Shown here piece by piece: positions 27,000 through 38,456 of a stretch of 62,724 nucleotides of DNA. Position numbers and translations under genes: made by a program. The notes under the pieces are model-generated. The model was not told the origin of the DNA. It worked only from the letters and a program-made list of their open reading frames with translations, and did not search any database. The stretch is taken from NCBI RefSeq assembly GCF_004310295.1, contig NZ_SISB01000039.1:1-62724 (forward strand), in the 5' to 3' direction. Position 1 is the first letter of the stretch; each line of letters begins with the position of its first letter. The stretch is from Pseudomonas sp. BGI-2. GTDB lineage: Bacteria; Pseudomonadota; Gammaproteobacteria; Pseudomonadales; Pseudomonadaceae.

Positions 27000-28340
27000 A
27001 TGCAAATGAACCAACACATCGAGATGATTCGTCCCGATCCCAGAAACGTGGTGGATCTGGACGTCGGCAAACCCATGCGCAGGGGTCTGTGGCTGGTGCT
27101 CGCCGGCTTCGGCGGCTTCCTCCTGTGGTCCTGGCTGGCGCCGCTGGATGCGGGCGTGGTAGCGACAGGCACCGTAAAAGTCACCAGCAATCGCAAAGCC
27201 GTGCAGCATCTGAGCGGCGGCACCGTGGAGGCCATTCTTGTTCGCGAAGGCGATGCTGTGAAAAAAGGCCAGGAAGTGGTCCGCCTCGACTCGCTGCGTG
27301 CCGTTGCCGAACAGGGTGCGGTCAGCGCCCAGTACATCGTCAGCAAGACGGTGGAAAACCGCCTGGAAGCGGAACGTGACGGCCGCGACGTGGTGAACTA
27401 CGACCCCGAATTGCTCAAGCGCTTCGGGAATGACCACCGTCTGGTGGCCGCCATGAACCTGCAACAACGTTTGCTGGATACCCGGCGCGCCGGCCTCGCG
27501 GGCGAAATCAGCATCCTGCAGGAAAACCTCGCGGCGTCGGCGGTGCAGCTCAAGGGTCTGCAGCAGGTCTATGGCGCCCGCGCCTCGCAGATCAACTTCC
27601 TCAACCAGGAACTGCAAGGCACCCGCGTGCTGGCGGCCGAAGGTTACGTGCCGCGCAACCGCCTGCTTGAGCTGGAACGCAGCAATGCCGACCTCTCCGC
27701 AGGCCAGGCCGAAAACCTCAATAACATTGCTCGCATACGGAGCCAGACCACCGAAATCAAGCTGCGCATCCTGCAGCGCCAGCACGATTACCAGAAGGAA
27801 GTCGAATCGCAGCTCACTGACACCGCCAAGGAGAACACCACCCTGGCCGACCGCTTGCGTGCGCTGGACTATGAAGTGACCCACACGGTGATTCGCTCGC
27901 CCATCGACGGCATGGTCCAGTCACTGAGCATCGCGACCATCGGCGGGATCATTCAGCCCGGCTTCAAGATCATGGAAATCGTTCCGGACAACGAACCGCT
28001 GCAGGTCGACGCGATGATCCCCGTACAGGCCATCGACAAGATGGTCCCCGGACTGGCCGTGGACATTGCCTTTCCGGCCTTCAACCATGCCCAGACGCCC
28101 AACATCCCTGGCCGCGTGAAGACGATATCCGCCGACCGCCTGCTCGACGAGGAAAGCAAGCAACCGTTCTATCTGGCTCAGGTAGAAGTCACGCCCGACG
28201 GCATGAGCCTGCTTGGCAGCAATCACATTCGTCCCGGTATGCCCGCCAGCGTCACCATCAAGACCGGCGAGCGCAACTTGATGAGCTACCTTCTCAAACC
28301 AATGCTCGAGCGTGTCGACAGCTCGTTCAAGGAACAATGA
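27000..28340 (+). CDS. HlyD-family type I secretion adaptor
   Basis: A 446-residue membrane fusion protein. A short cytoplasmic tail is followed by one membrane helix at about residues 27-45 (GLWLVLAGFGGFLLWSWLAP), then the biotinyl-lipoyl half (GTVKVTSNRKAVQHLSGG), a long periplasmic coiled coil at about 130-290, and the second lipoyl/beta-barrel region (VIRSPIDGMVQSL). It bridges the ABC transporter and the outer-membrane channel. It starts six bases after the ABC gene; an ATG two codons later is possible. Confidence 0.93.
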   Translation: MQMNQHIEMIRPDPRNVVDLDVGKPMRRGLWLVLAGFGGFLLWSWLAPLDAGVVATGTVKVTSNRKAVQHLSGGTVEAILVREGDAVKKGQEVVRLDSLRAVAEQGAVSAQYIVSKTVENRLEAERDGRDVVNYDPELLKRFGNDHRLVAAMNLQQRLLDTRRAGLAGEISILQENLAASAVQLKGLQQVYGARASQINFLNQELQGTRVLAAEGYVPRNRLLELERSNADLSAGQAENLNNIARIRSQTTEIKLRILQRQHDYQKEVESQLTDTAKENTTLADRLRALDYEVTHTVIRSPIDGMVQSLSIATIGGIIQPGFKIMEIVPDNEPLQVDAMIPVQAIDKMVPGLAVDIAFPAFNHAQTPNIPGRVKTISADRLLDEESKQPFYLAQVEVTPDGMSLLGSNHIRPGMPASVTIKTGERNLMSYLLKPMLERVDSSFKEQ

Positions 28341-28341
28341 A

Positions 28342-29670
28342 ATGGACCGTCATTGCCTGATCTTCTGCCTGCTGGGGTTGTCCCTCCCGGCCAGTGCCAT
28401 GGACCTCAAACAAGCCTGGGATCTGTTGCAGTACCAGGGCCCCGTCTACCGCGCCGCTGTACATGAAAAAGAGGCCGGCCTGGAAAACCGCGCCATCGGC
28501 CAGGCCGGCCTGCTACCGCAGATCAGTGCCTCGGCCTACGACAACAAGGTCAATGGCACCCAGCGCCAGAGCGGCATCGAAAGGGATCTCGACTACGACT
28601 CCAAGGGCGCTAACGTGCGCTTGCGCCAGCCGCTGTTCAACAAACAGAAAATGGCCGAGTACCGCCAAGGTAAACAGCGTGCCGACTACAGCGTCGCGGT
28701 GTTCGATGCCAAGAGTCAGGACGCCGCGGTGCGCCTCGCCGAAAGTTATTTCGACGTGCTTTTGGCCAGCGAAACCATCGTCCTCGCCAAGTCCAAGCTG
28801 AGCGCCTTCGATGAGCAACTCGCCTCGGCGAAACGGCGCATGGAGCTGGGGGCCGGCACCATAACCGACATTGACGAGTCGGTCGCTCGCCGCGACCTCG
28901 CCGAAGCCGAGCTGATCGAAGCTCAGGACAACCTGATCAATGCGCGCCGCAGCCTTGAGGAATTCATCGGAGAAACCCCCGAATCGCTGATCACCTTGCG
29001 TTCGAGCTTCGATACGCCACCGCTGCAACCGAGCAACCTGCAGGACTGGTTGATCAAGGCTCAGACCGATAGCCCGCTGATCCATGCGCGCCGTCATAGC
29101 AGCAACCTCGCTGAAGAAGAAGTGAAGCGCGCCAGGGCTGGCCACTGGCCGACACTGGATTTCGTTGCCGGCTACACCGCGGGCGATAGCCAATCAATCT
29201 CCGAGCTCAATCAACGCAACCGCTACGGCTCAATCGGGCTGGAAGTCAATTTCCCGCTGTACAACGGTGGCGGTACCAGCGCACTGACACGCCAAGCCAG
29301 CGCCAATAGTTTCAAGGCCCTGGACGAGCTCGACGCCACGCGACAAGAAGTCATCTCCGGAACCACCCGCGAGTATGCCGGCATACACAGTGGCGCCAAA
29401 CGTATTCATGCGCTGGAGCGGGCCGTGGAATCCAACGAACGCTCACTGACTTCGACACGCAAAGGTTTCAAGGAAGGCGGCACCAGCACCAATTCGGACG
29501 TCCTCAATGCCCAAGAGCTGCTCTTCGTTGCGCGCCACGATCTGTTCGAGGCCAAGTTGCGCTATTTGATGTCGCGTCTGCGCCTGGCCTCTTCGGTGGG
29601 CAGTCTGGGCGACGATGATATCGACCAGATCAACAACTACCTTGGCCCGGAACTGCTGGTCACCAACTGA
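28342..29670 (+). CDS. TolC-family outer-membrane secretion channel
   Basis: A 442-residue TolC-like protein. It has a signal peptide (MDRHCLIFCLLGLSLPASA, mature MDLKQAWDLL) and the two internally similar halves of coiled-coil helices typical of TolC (QAGLLPQISASAYDNK; GHWPTLDFVAGYTAGDSQS). It starts just after the HlyD stop codon, so the three genes form one operon. Together they give a complete type I secretion system for the divergent RTX peroxidase. Confidence 0.92.
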   Translation: MDRHCLIFCLLGLSLPASAMDLKQAWDLLQYQGPVYRAAVHEKEAGLENRAIGQAGLLPQISASAYDNKVNGTQRQSGIERDLDYDSKGANVRLRQPLFNKQKMAEYRQGKQRADYSVAVFDAKSQDAAVRLAESYFDVLLASETIVLAKSKLSAFDEQLASAKRRMELGAGTITDIDESVARRDLAEAELIEAQDNLINARRSLEEFIGETPESLITLRSSFDTPPLQPSNLQDWLIKAQTDSPLIHARRHSSNLAEEEVKRARAGHWPTLDFVAGYTAGDSQSISELNQRNRYGSIGLEVNFPLYNGGGTSALTRQASANSFKALDELDATRQEVISGTTREYAGIHSGAKRIHALERAVESNERSLTSTRKGFKEGGTSTNSDVLNAQELLFVARHDLFEAKLRYLMSRLRLASSVGSLGDDDIDQINNYLGPELLVTN

Positions 29671-30091
29671 CATTCGCCTGTCAGCCGGTCGAGCCAAATG
29701 ATGGCTAACCGGCGTTCCACCTCTGGGTAACTTTGATATTAACCAAATCCCGCCGCCCACCACAGCCCCCTGAACTACTCTCAACTTTTTGGCGCTGATG
29801 AAATGGCCTTCGCAGCTGTTGACGGCCTTGAATTTTCACTGTCGAAAACGGGCCACTACCATTCCCATAAGTGGGGAACTACACCCACCAAAACCGGGGG
29901 TTCCACCGGATTTGAGGATTATCCCCCACCCTCTTCTTCGATCACTTGACACACTTGGAGCCACCAGCCAATGAAGTTGAACTTCTTCTTCGCTCTGCTG
30001 TAGTGGCTTAATTGTTGCTGCACCCCTTGCACCCGCATTAGCTGTCGTCCCGAACATGGAGACGGCGGGGCATCACGCGAGGGGTGAAAAA
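29671..30091. other. Gene-free stretch before the multicopper oxidase
   Basis: The region has no convincing ORF. An imperfect hairpin GCCGGT...ACCGGC at 29694-29713 may help end the secretion operon but has no T-run. The rest presumably holds the multicopper oxidase promoter; TTGACA at 29947 is a possible -35 element without a clear -10 partner. Confidence 0.45.
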
Positions 30092-33181
<3,090 letters not shown>

Positions 33182-33273
33182 CATGAGCGCAACGCCGCAG
33201 GACTGCTCAGGAATTGCCTGAAGGGCTGCTCGCAGCGTGGCAGGTTGTGTTCTTGAGCGGAAATTTCAATGGG

Positions 33274-33305
33274 TCGATAGCTGCCTTTCACTCGGCAGCT
33301 ATCGA
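33274..33305. repeat. Perfect-stem palindrome
   Basis: TCGATAGCTGCC and GGCAGCTATCGA form a 12-bp stem around an 8-base loop, 90 bases after the multicopper oxidase stop. There is no T-run. It resembles the dispersed GGGTCGAT-type palindromes of Pseudomonas and may act as a transcript-end stabiliser. Confidence 0.6.
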
Positions 33306-33866
33306 TTCCAGCCATTAGTGACCAGCATCATTCGGTCCAGAGTGTCTAAAACAGTTAGTACAGGTTTAACGTTCATGACCGGGACGAAAATTGCTCCTGT
33401 GCAATTCGGTCCAAGTGGTGAGTCTCGCACTGTCACTCGGGTTTTGTAACGGTTGCAGCATACGGCGCCTAGAGCCTGCACCCACGCGCCTGTCCACTCA
33501 GCCTGTTGCTACAGGACTTCGCTAAACGGGCTGTTATCGGCCCAAAGCCTGTAAAAACGCTTAAGCGAACAACACCTCGGAAGCCACCTCTAAAACCAAC
33601 TTAAAACGCCTCCCCACTTCAGAGGAAACACCCCCATAAACGGGCTTTATTTACCCAAAGTTTATATCGAAAGAAGCCCAAAAATCGGTTACACCGGCAG
33701 AACTTATATGCGCTTAACGTTTGGCATAGAGTTTGCTGAACGTTAACTAGTACATTAATCGAGAAAGGTAAGTGGCACTCCCAAGGCATATGCATTCAAT
33801 AGGCAATGAAATGCCCACGTCGAAGTTAGCCACTCATAGTACTTGCTATTTTATGGAGCTACTGTC

Positions 33867-33962
33867 ATGCCCCATGAGTCGATAACGCTTACGTCTGTAC
33901 TCATTCTTCTCATTTTTACTATAGGGGTAGGCTGGAATCTTATCGGTTTGTTATTCGATTAA
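33867..33962 (+). CDS. Candidate small membrane protein (31 residues)
   Basis: An ATG at 33867 with GGAG 8 bases upstream opens a 31-residue frame: MPHESITLTSVLILLIFTIG and then VGWNLIGLLFD. It is a single hydrophobic helix of about 20 residues with a short acidic-polar N-terminus. Such proteins often tune membrane enzymes or act as toxins. No family is recognised and no conservation was checked, so the call rests on the ribosome site and composition. Confidence 0.45.
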   Translation: MPHESITLTSVLILLIFTIGVGWNLIGLLFD

Positions 33963-34050
33963 GAATAAACGGTAAATACCACAACCTTCGTACTGCCTTG
34001 ATGGCCTCTATGGCTGCTTGCCGCCCATCGCGGAAGAGCGAGCGACCGCT

Positions 34051-34890
34051 TCACTCCTCGACGCATCCATACAACCCCTGCCGCCGATCCCGGTGCAAAT
34101 CATTACGCGCACTGATGCGCTTGTTCCGTGCCTCGGCGAGGTTAAGTGTCGCCAGCAAAATCTGCTCGCCCCCCTGCTCCGCCGGCCCAGCCAGCGGGTA
34201 ACCGTCAGCATCGACGATCACCGAACCTTGCACCCAACCAACCCCGCGTTCATGCCCATGCCGGTCGCACGCGGCAATGAACATCCGGTTGACCGACGCA
34301 TTGGCCTGAACCCGAACCACTTCCGCCGGACGTTCGGTCGGTGGCCGTGGTCCATCGGGCCAGTTGACCGGCGCGCAGAGCAAATTTGCACCGGCCAGCG
34401 CCGGCAGGCGCACCCATTCGGGAAATTCCAGATCGTAGCAAATCAGCATGCCGATCCGTCCATGGACCGTTTCGACCACCGGCGGCGCGTCGTTGCCGGG
34501 GCTGAAGATTTCTTTCTCCGCGTCCCACAGATGTGCCTTGCGGTAAACGGCGCGAAGGCCTTGGGCATCGATCAACGCCGCGCTGTTGGCCAGTTCATCG
34601 CCTACCAGTCGCTCGCAGAATCCGCCCACTACAACGATGTTCAATTCCTTCGCCAACGCCGTCCACAGGCGCAGGGTTGGCCCCTCGGATGTTTCGGACA
34701 AGGACAGCGCTTCGCCACGGTCAGCAAACACATAACCGCTCTGCACCAGCTCGGGCAGCACCACCACCTGAGCGCCCTGCAACGCCGCCGAGCGAATCGC
34801 ACGCTCAGTCAGCATCCGATTGAAAGCGAGGTCACCTATTTTCGGTGCAACCTGGCAACAGGCGACCACGGTATTTTTTACGCTGTTCAA
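34051..34890 (-). CDS. Nitrilase-superfamily carbon-nitrogen hydrolase
   Basis: A 279-residue amidase/carbamoylase-type enzyme with the catalytic triad in place: Glu47 (VLPELVQSGY), Lys118 (YRKAHLWDAE) and Cys151 (LICYDLEFPEW). It hydrolyses a non-peptide C-N bond; the substrate is not evident. It overlaps the upstream permease by four bases, so the two are translationally coupled and the permease probably imports its substrate. The last 78 coding bases recur as a relic at 12639-12716. Confidence 0.9.
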   Translation of the reverse strand: MNSVKNTVVACCQVAPKIGDLAFNRMLTERAIRSAALQGAQVVVLPELVQSGYVFADRGEALSLSETSEGPTLRLWTALAKELNIVVVGGFCERLVGDELANSAALIDAQGLRAVYRKAHLWDAEKEIFSPGNDAPPVVETVHGRIGMLICYDLEFPEWVRLPALAGANLLCAPVNWPDGPRPPTERPAEVVRVQANASVNRMFIAACDRHGHERGVGWVQGSVIVDADGYPLAGPAEQGGEQILLATLNLAEARNKRISARNDLHRDRRQGLYGCVEE

Positions 34891-36386
34891 CGCCCCTCCT
34901 CCACAGGTTGATGGGCCATGGAAACAATGTCGCTTTCGGTGATCGAGTCGATGATCCGGCGTTCGTATTCAAGGTCGATCGAACGGCTAAGGAGGTAATA
35001 CGTCAGACCTGAAACCACCAGGCCCACCAGCCAGGCGATGTCCACGCCTTCCAGCATGCGCGCCAGCGGCCCGACGAAAACCTCTTTCCCGGCGGCGGCA
35101 TCGAAGATGTAGAAGAACGGCACCATCGCGGCAAAGCCGATCAGGTACGAGACGATTCCGCGAAATTCCCAGGCGCCATAAATGCCCTTCGGCGTGAAGA
35201 AATGCGGGATGGCGTAGCGGCCTTTGCGCACGAAAAAGTAGTCGACCAGATTGACCGCGGTCCAGGGCACGAGGAAGTACAACAGCAGCACGAGGAAGGT
35301 GTTCAACAGGGCGATGCCATCGCCCTTGATCGACAGCACGCAGGTCAACAGGATGAGGCTGATCGCGGAGATGGACATCACTCGGGCGCGGGGTGTCGGT
35401 GTGATCTTTTTGATCGAGTCGACGCCCGTCAACAACGTCAGCATGGCGCTGTAAGTGTTGAGCGCGATGATCGGCAGGAAACCCGCCACCGAGACGATGA
35501 CCAACACATTACCCAGGCCTGGAATCATCGACGATCCGACCTGGTTCAGCGCCACCAGCGCATCCGCCGCTTTCAACTGCTGCGCGAGCCAGGCGCCGAG
35601 GCCGATCATCCAGCCGCCCGACAACGAGGCGCCGATGAACACGGCCGCGATCAGCTTCGGCCGGCTGGTGTTTTTCGGCAGGTAACGAGAATAGTCGGAG
35701 ACATACGGTGCATAGGAAATGTTGTAGCTCGCGCCGATGGCAAACAGCGTGGCAAACGACACCCAGCTGAACCCCAGATCGGTCGCCGGTGTGACGCCCT
35801 CCTGGCCTGCACCGAACATCAAGGCAATGGTGACGAGCGCATACAACGGCAAGGTCGCCAGCAACGCCCACTTGAAGGCTTTGTGCAGCAAGTCGTGACC
35901 GTAGATCGACAGCAGCGCGCCGATCAGCACCACGGCAATGGCGACGATGGTCGGGTCGACGCCGAAGACATGTTCGAGGCCGTTCATGATCAGCGAGATG
36001 TTCACCACATTGAATCCGACGAACACGAACATCGTTGCCATCAAGGCCAGGATCACGCCGCGATACCCAAATTGGGCACGCGACTGGATCATCTGCGGAA
36101 GACCCATTTCGGGGCCTTGCGAGCCGTGGAAGGCCATGAAGATGGTGCCGAACATGATCCCGAGTGCACCGGCCACCATCGTCCACAGCGCCGACAATCC
36201 GAGACTTGGGCCGACAAAACCGATGGAGATGGTGAAGAAGTGGAAGTTGCCCAAAAACCAGAAAGGCCCCTGGCTGCTGAGTTTGGCGTGACGTTCGTTT
36301 TCCGGAATGTAATCGATCGAGTGGCCTTCGATGGCCAACCCGCCACTCGCCTCAAGGGCGTGCGCAGAATGAGGAGACCCTGACAT
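34887..36386 (-). CDS. NCS1-family nucleobase/hydantoin/amide permease
   Basis: A 499-residue inner-membrane transporter with about twelve helices. It is of the nucleobase-cation-symport-1 family, judging by SIDYIPENERHAKLSSQGPF before helix 1, the WFLGNF start and the YAPYVSDYSRYLP motif. NCS1 proteins import cytosine, purines, hydantoins or thiamine-like compounds. Coupled to a C-N hydrolase and opposite a LysR gene, it likely imports a nitrogen compound that the cluster degrades. The specific substrate is not known. Confidence 0.88.
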   Translation of the reverse strand: MSGSPHSAHALEASGGLAIEGHSIDYIPENERHAKLSSQGPFWFLGNFHFFTISIGFVGPSLGLSALWTMVAGALGIMFGTIFMAFHGSQGPEMGLPQMIQSRAQFGYRGVILALMATMFVFVGFNVVNISLIMNGLEHVFGVDPTIVAIAVVLIGALLSIYGHDLLHKAFKWALLATLPLYALVTIALMFGAGQEGVTPATDLGFSWVSFATLFAIGASYNISYAPYVSDYSRYLPKNTSRPKLIAAVFIGASLSGGWMIGLGAWLAQQLKAADALVALNQVGSSMIPGLGNVLVIVSVAGFLPIIALNTYSAMLTLLTGVDSIKKITPTPRARVMSISAISLILLTCVLSIKGDGIALLNTFLVLLLYFLVPWTAVNLVDYFFVRKGRYAIPHFFTPKGIYGAWEFRGIVSYLIGFAAMVPFFYIFDAAAGKEVFVGPLARMLEGVDIAWLVGLVVSGLTYYLLSRSIDLEYERRIIDSITESDIVSMAHQPVEEGR

Positions 36387-36492
36387 ACGATTGTTCCTAT
36401 GCAGTTGATTGTTGTTTTTATGGGCAAAGCGCCGGTTTCATTGCAATGTAGGGCCTGGATCAGGGCTGTAAAATATCGCTGGCACACTGTTT

Positions 36493-36512
36493 ACATAGAT
36501 CGGCGTCTATGT
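36493..36512. promoter_or_regulatory. Candidate LysR operator
   Basis: ACATAGA and TCTATGT form a perfect 7-bp dyad with a 6-base centre. It lies 23 bases before the LysR start and about 105 bases upstream of the divergent permease start. This is the position and T-N11-A style expected of an autoregulatory LysR site. Confidence 0.55.
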
Positions 36513-36534
36513 GAGTGAACATTGAGGGACACCC

Positions 36535-37434
36535 ATGCTGGGCACTGTATCGGAGCTGGATCTGCGTTTGATCCGGGTCTTTCTGACCGTCGTCGAGGCG
36601 GGCGGCATCTCGGCCGCGCAAACCGCGCTCAACACCACGCAGCCCACCATCAGTGCGCAATTGGCGACGCTGGAAGCAAGGGTGGGATTTCGCCTGTGCG
36701 AGCGAGGGCGCGGCGGATTTTCGGTGACGCCCAAGGGCGGCCAGTTTGTCGAGGCGGCCCGCCGATTGCTGGCGGCGGCCGAAGGCTTCCGGGTTGAAGT
36801 CCAGCACATCAATCGCAAGGTGTCGGGCAACATCAACATCGGTTTGCTCGGCCAGATCGACCCCGTTGCCAACAAGAAAATCGCCTTGGCCATCGCGCGT
36901 TTGCGCTCGCGCCATGAAGGCTTGTATTTCCACTTCACGGAACTGTCGTCATCGCTGCTGGAAGAGAAAATCATCAATAGCCATATCGATCTGGCCATCG
37001 GTTACTTCTGGCATCGTTTGCCCAACATCGATTACTTCCCCTTGTTCCAGGAAACCCAGATCGCCTACTGCGCCCCTGCTCATCCGCTGTTTGAGCAAGT
37101 GGGTGAGCTGACCCGGGATGACGTCAGCGATTTCGATTGGGTCTGGCCCAGCCACCCCTTGCCGGAAATGCCCGCGCCCACCTCGATCGAACGCCTGACC
37201 GTGCTCACCGACAGCATGGACGGCGCGGCGCTGCTCATTCTTTCTGGCCAGCACCTGGGCTTTCTGCCGCAGCACTATGCGGCGAAGCATGAACAACTGG
37301 GGCAATTGCATCCGCTGAATCCCGAGCTGCTGCGTTATGAGGTCGACTTTCATGCGGCGGTTCGGCATTCGGCGCGTCAGCGTGATTTGGTGAGTGCGTT
37401 CCTCAACGAGCTGATCGATGTTTTCAGTACTTAG
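36535..37434 (+). CDS. LysR-family transcriptional regulator
   Basis: A 299-residue LysR regulator. The N-terminal winged helix-turn-helix covers about residues 8-66 (LIRVFLTVVEAGGISAAQTA, TTQPTISAQLATLE), followed by a substrate-binding effector domain. It is divergent from the NCS1 permease-hydrolase pair, with a dyad between them, so it probably controls that operon in response to the imported compound. Its stop overlaps the end of the convergent isochorismatase-fold gene by four bases. Confidence 0.92.
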   Translation: MLGTVSELDLRLIRVFLTVVEAGGISAAQTALNTTQPTISAQLATLEARVGFRLCERGRGGFSVTPKGGQFVEAARRLLAAAEGFRVEVQHINRKVSGNINIGLLGQIDPVANKKIALAIARLRSRHEGLYFHFTELSSSLLEEKIINSHIDLAIGYFWHRLPNIDYFPLFQETQIAYCAPAHPLFEQVGELTRDDVSDFDWVWPSHPLPEMPAPTSIERLTVLTDSMDGAALLILSGQHLGFLPQHYAAKHEQLGQLHPLNPELLRYEVDFHAAVRHSARQRDLVSAFLNELIDVFST

Positions 37435-37961
37435 ACGCGTATTTCGCTGGTCGGGATGACGTCGATCCGGGCCACCGAACCGGACAGGCGCGCCAAGTCC
37501 TTGTTGTGCTCGGCGATGATGTCATCGGCACGCATGTTGCCGTTGTCGACGGTTGAATGGGCGTCGGCAGCGAGCACCACGTCGTAACCCAACGAGTGTG
37601 CCTGGCGAACGGTAGCGTTAACGCAATAGTCGGTTTGTAGACCGCATATGATCAGGCGATCAACGTCGCGCTTCAGCAGCAGTTGGCGCAGATCGGTCTG
37701 GTAGAAAGAGTCCGGGGTGGTTTTGCGTACGCGCAGGTCCTGGAGTGATGTTTCCAGTCCGTCCGCCAGTTGCCAGCCTTTGGAATCGTGCTTGAGCAGG
37801 TCACCCTCTTCGTGCTGGATGAAGATGACTGGTATTTCAGCATCACGGGCCCTGGCACTGAGGCCGTTGATGTTCTTGATGACGCGTTTGATCTCAAAGC
37901 ATTCGTACTCGCCAGCGCACAAGGCGTGCTGGACGTCGATGATCAGCAGTGCAGTGGTCAT
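37431..37961 (-). CDS. Isochorismatase-fold cysteine hydrolase
   Basis: A 176-residue protein with the complete Asp-Lys-Cys triad of this family: Asp9 in LLIIDVQHALC, Lys80 in RKTTPDSFY, and Cys113 in CGLQTDYCVNATVR. A hydrophobic residue pair with a cis-peptide is typical before the Cys helix. Members hydrolyse isochorismate, nicotinamide, N-carbamoyl amides or ureidoacrylate. Beside a nitrilase-type hydrolase and an NCS1 permease, an amidase role in nitrogen salvage is the best guess. Confidence 0.88.
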   Translation of the reverse strand: MTTALLIIDVQHALCAGEYECFEIKRVIKNINGLSARARDAEIPVIFIQHEEGDLLKHDSKGWQLADGLETSLQDLRVRKTTPDSFYQTDLRQLLLKRDVDRLIICGLQTDYCVNATVRQAHSLGYDVVLAADAHSTVDNGNMRADDIIAEHNKDLARLSGSVARIDVIPTSEIRV

Positions 37962-38456
37962 GGCTCAGGCCTTAAAGTCGTCCTTCAGATCAAGGGGTAC
38001 GCCACCTGCTCACTGGAGCCGAGCAAAGAGTGCGTACCGTCGATAATGCCGCAAAACACCCACGATGGAATAGCTTGGCATCGTTGCGTGTCAGCGAATT
38101 CATCCAGTCGGGCAAGGCCCGCCTCAACGCCGCTACGCTGAATTGAAAATTCATTACACCACATCAACTATGACGATATTATTTAATCTATTGCAACGAA
38201 CAGCATTAAACACTTTCGAACAACAATAAGTGCAGTCAGACCTGACCCATTGCTTCAGGGTAACTCTTCGATATCGAGAAGTTTCGCCAGGGACTGCAAC
38301 CTGTTTAATAACAGGACTGCGGCTTTGCTGCTGGCTCTTAATGGATTTCAGCCAGTGACGTGTGAGTTATACCGAATCGTTCTTTTTGGAACGTTATGGG
38401 CGCCGCTTACAATCCTGATTCCCGCTGATGCCGTTACATCCATTGAGAACACATAT
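37962..38456. other. Gene-free, low-GC stretch before the ice nucleation pseudogene
   Basis: No supported gene lies here. The stretch 38150-38230 is AT-rich (runs such as TATTATTTAATC). Around 38264-38285 a near-palindrome centred on TCGATATCGA may be a remnant of the ina promoter region. Short frames on both strands lack ribosome sites. Confidence 0.4.

Larger units (their letters stand above)
33182..34050. other. Long intergenic region with a palindrome and a candidate small membrane protein
   Basis: About 870 bases contain no ordinary gene. A 12-bp perfect-stem palindrome lies at 33274-33305 and a small membrane ORF at 33867-33962. Bases 33530-33800 are lower in GC than the flanking genes. 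The remaining short frames have no ribosome site or recognisable product. Confidence 0.5.

Noticed and set aside
26322..27884. 520-residue minus-strand frame across the ABC and HlyD genes
   Set aside because: It spans two real genes and has no recognisable domain; a high-GC shadow frame.
33237..33481. Short frames after the multicopper oxidase (both strands)
   Set aside because: They cross a palindrome, lack ribosome sites and resemble no protein.
34887..36386. 393-residue plus-strand frame opposite the NCS1 permease
   Set aside because: Arg/His/Gln-rich shadow of a clear membrane transporter on the minus strand.
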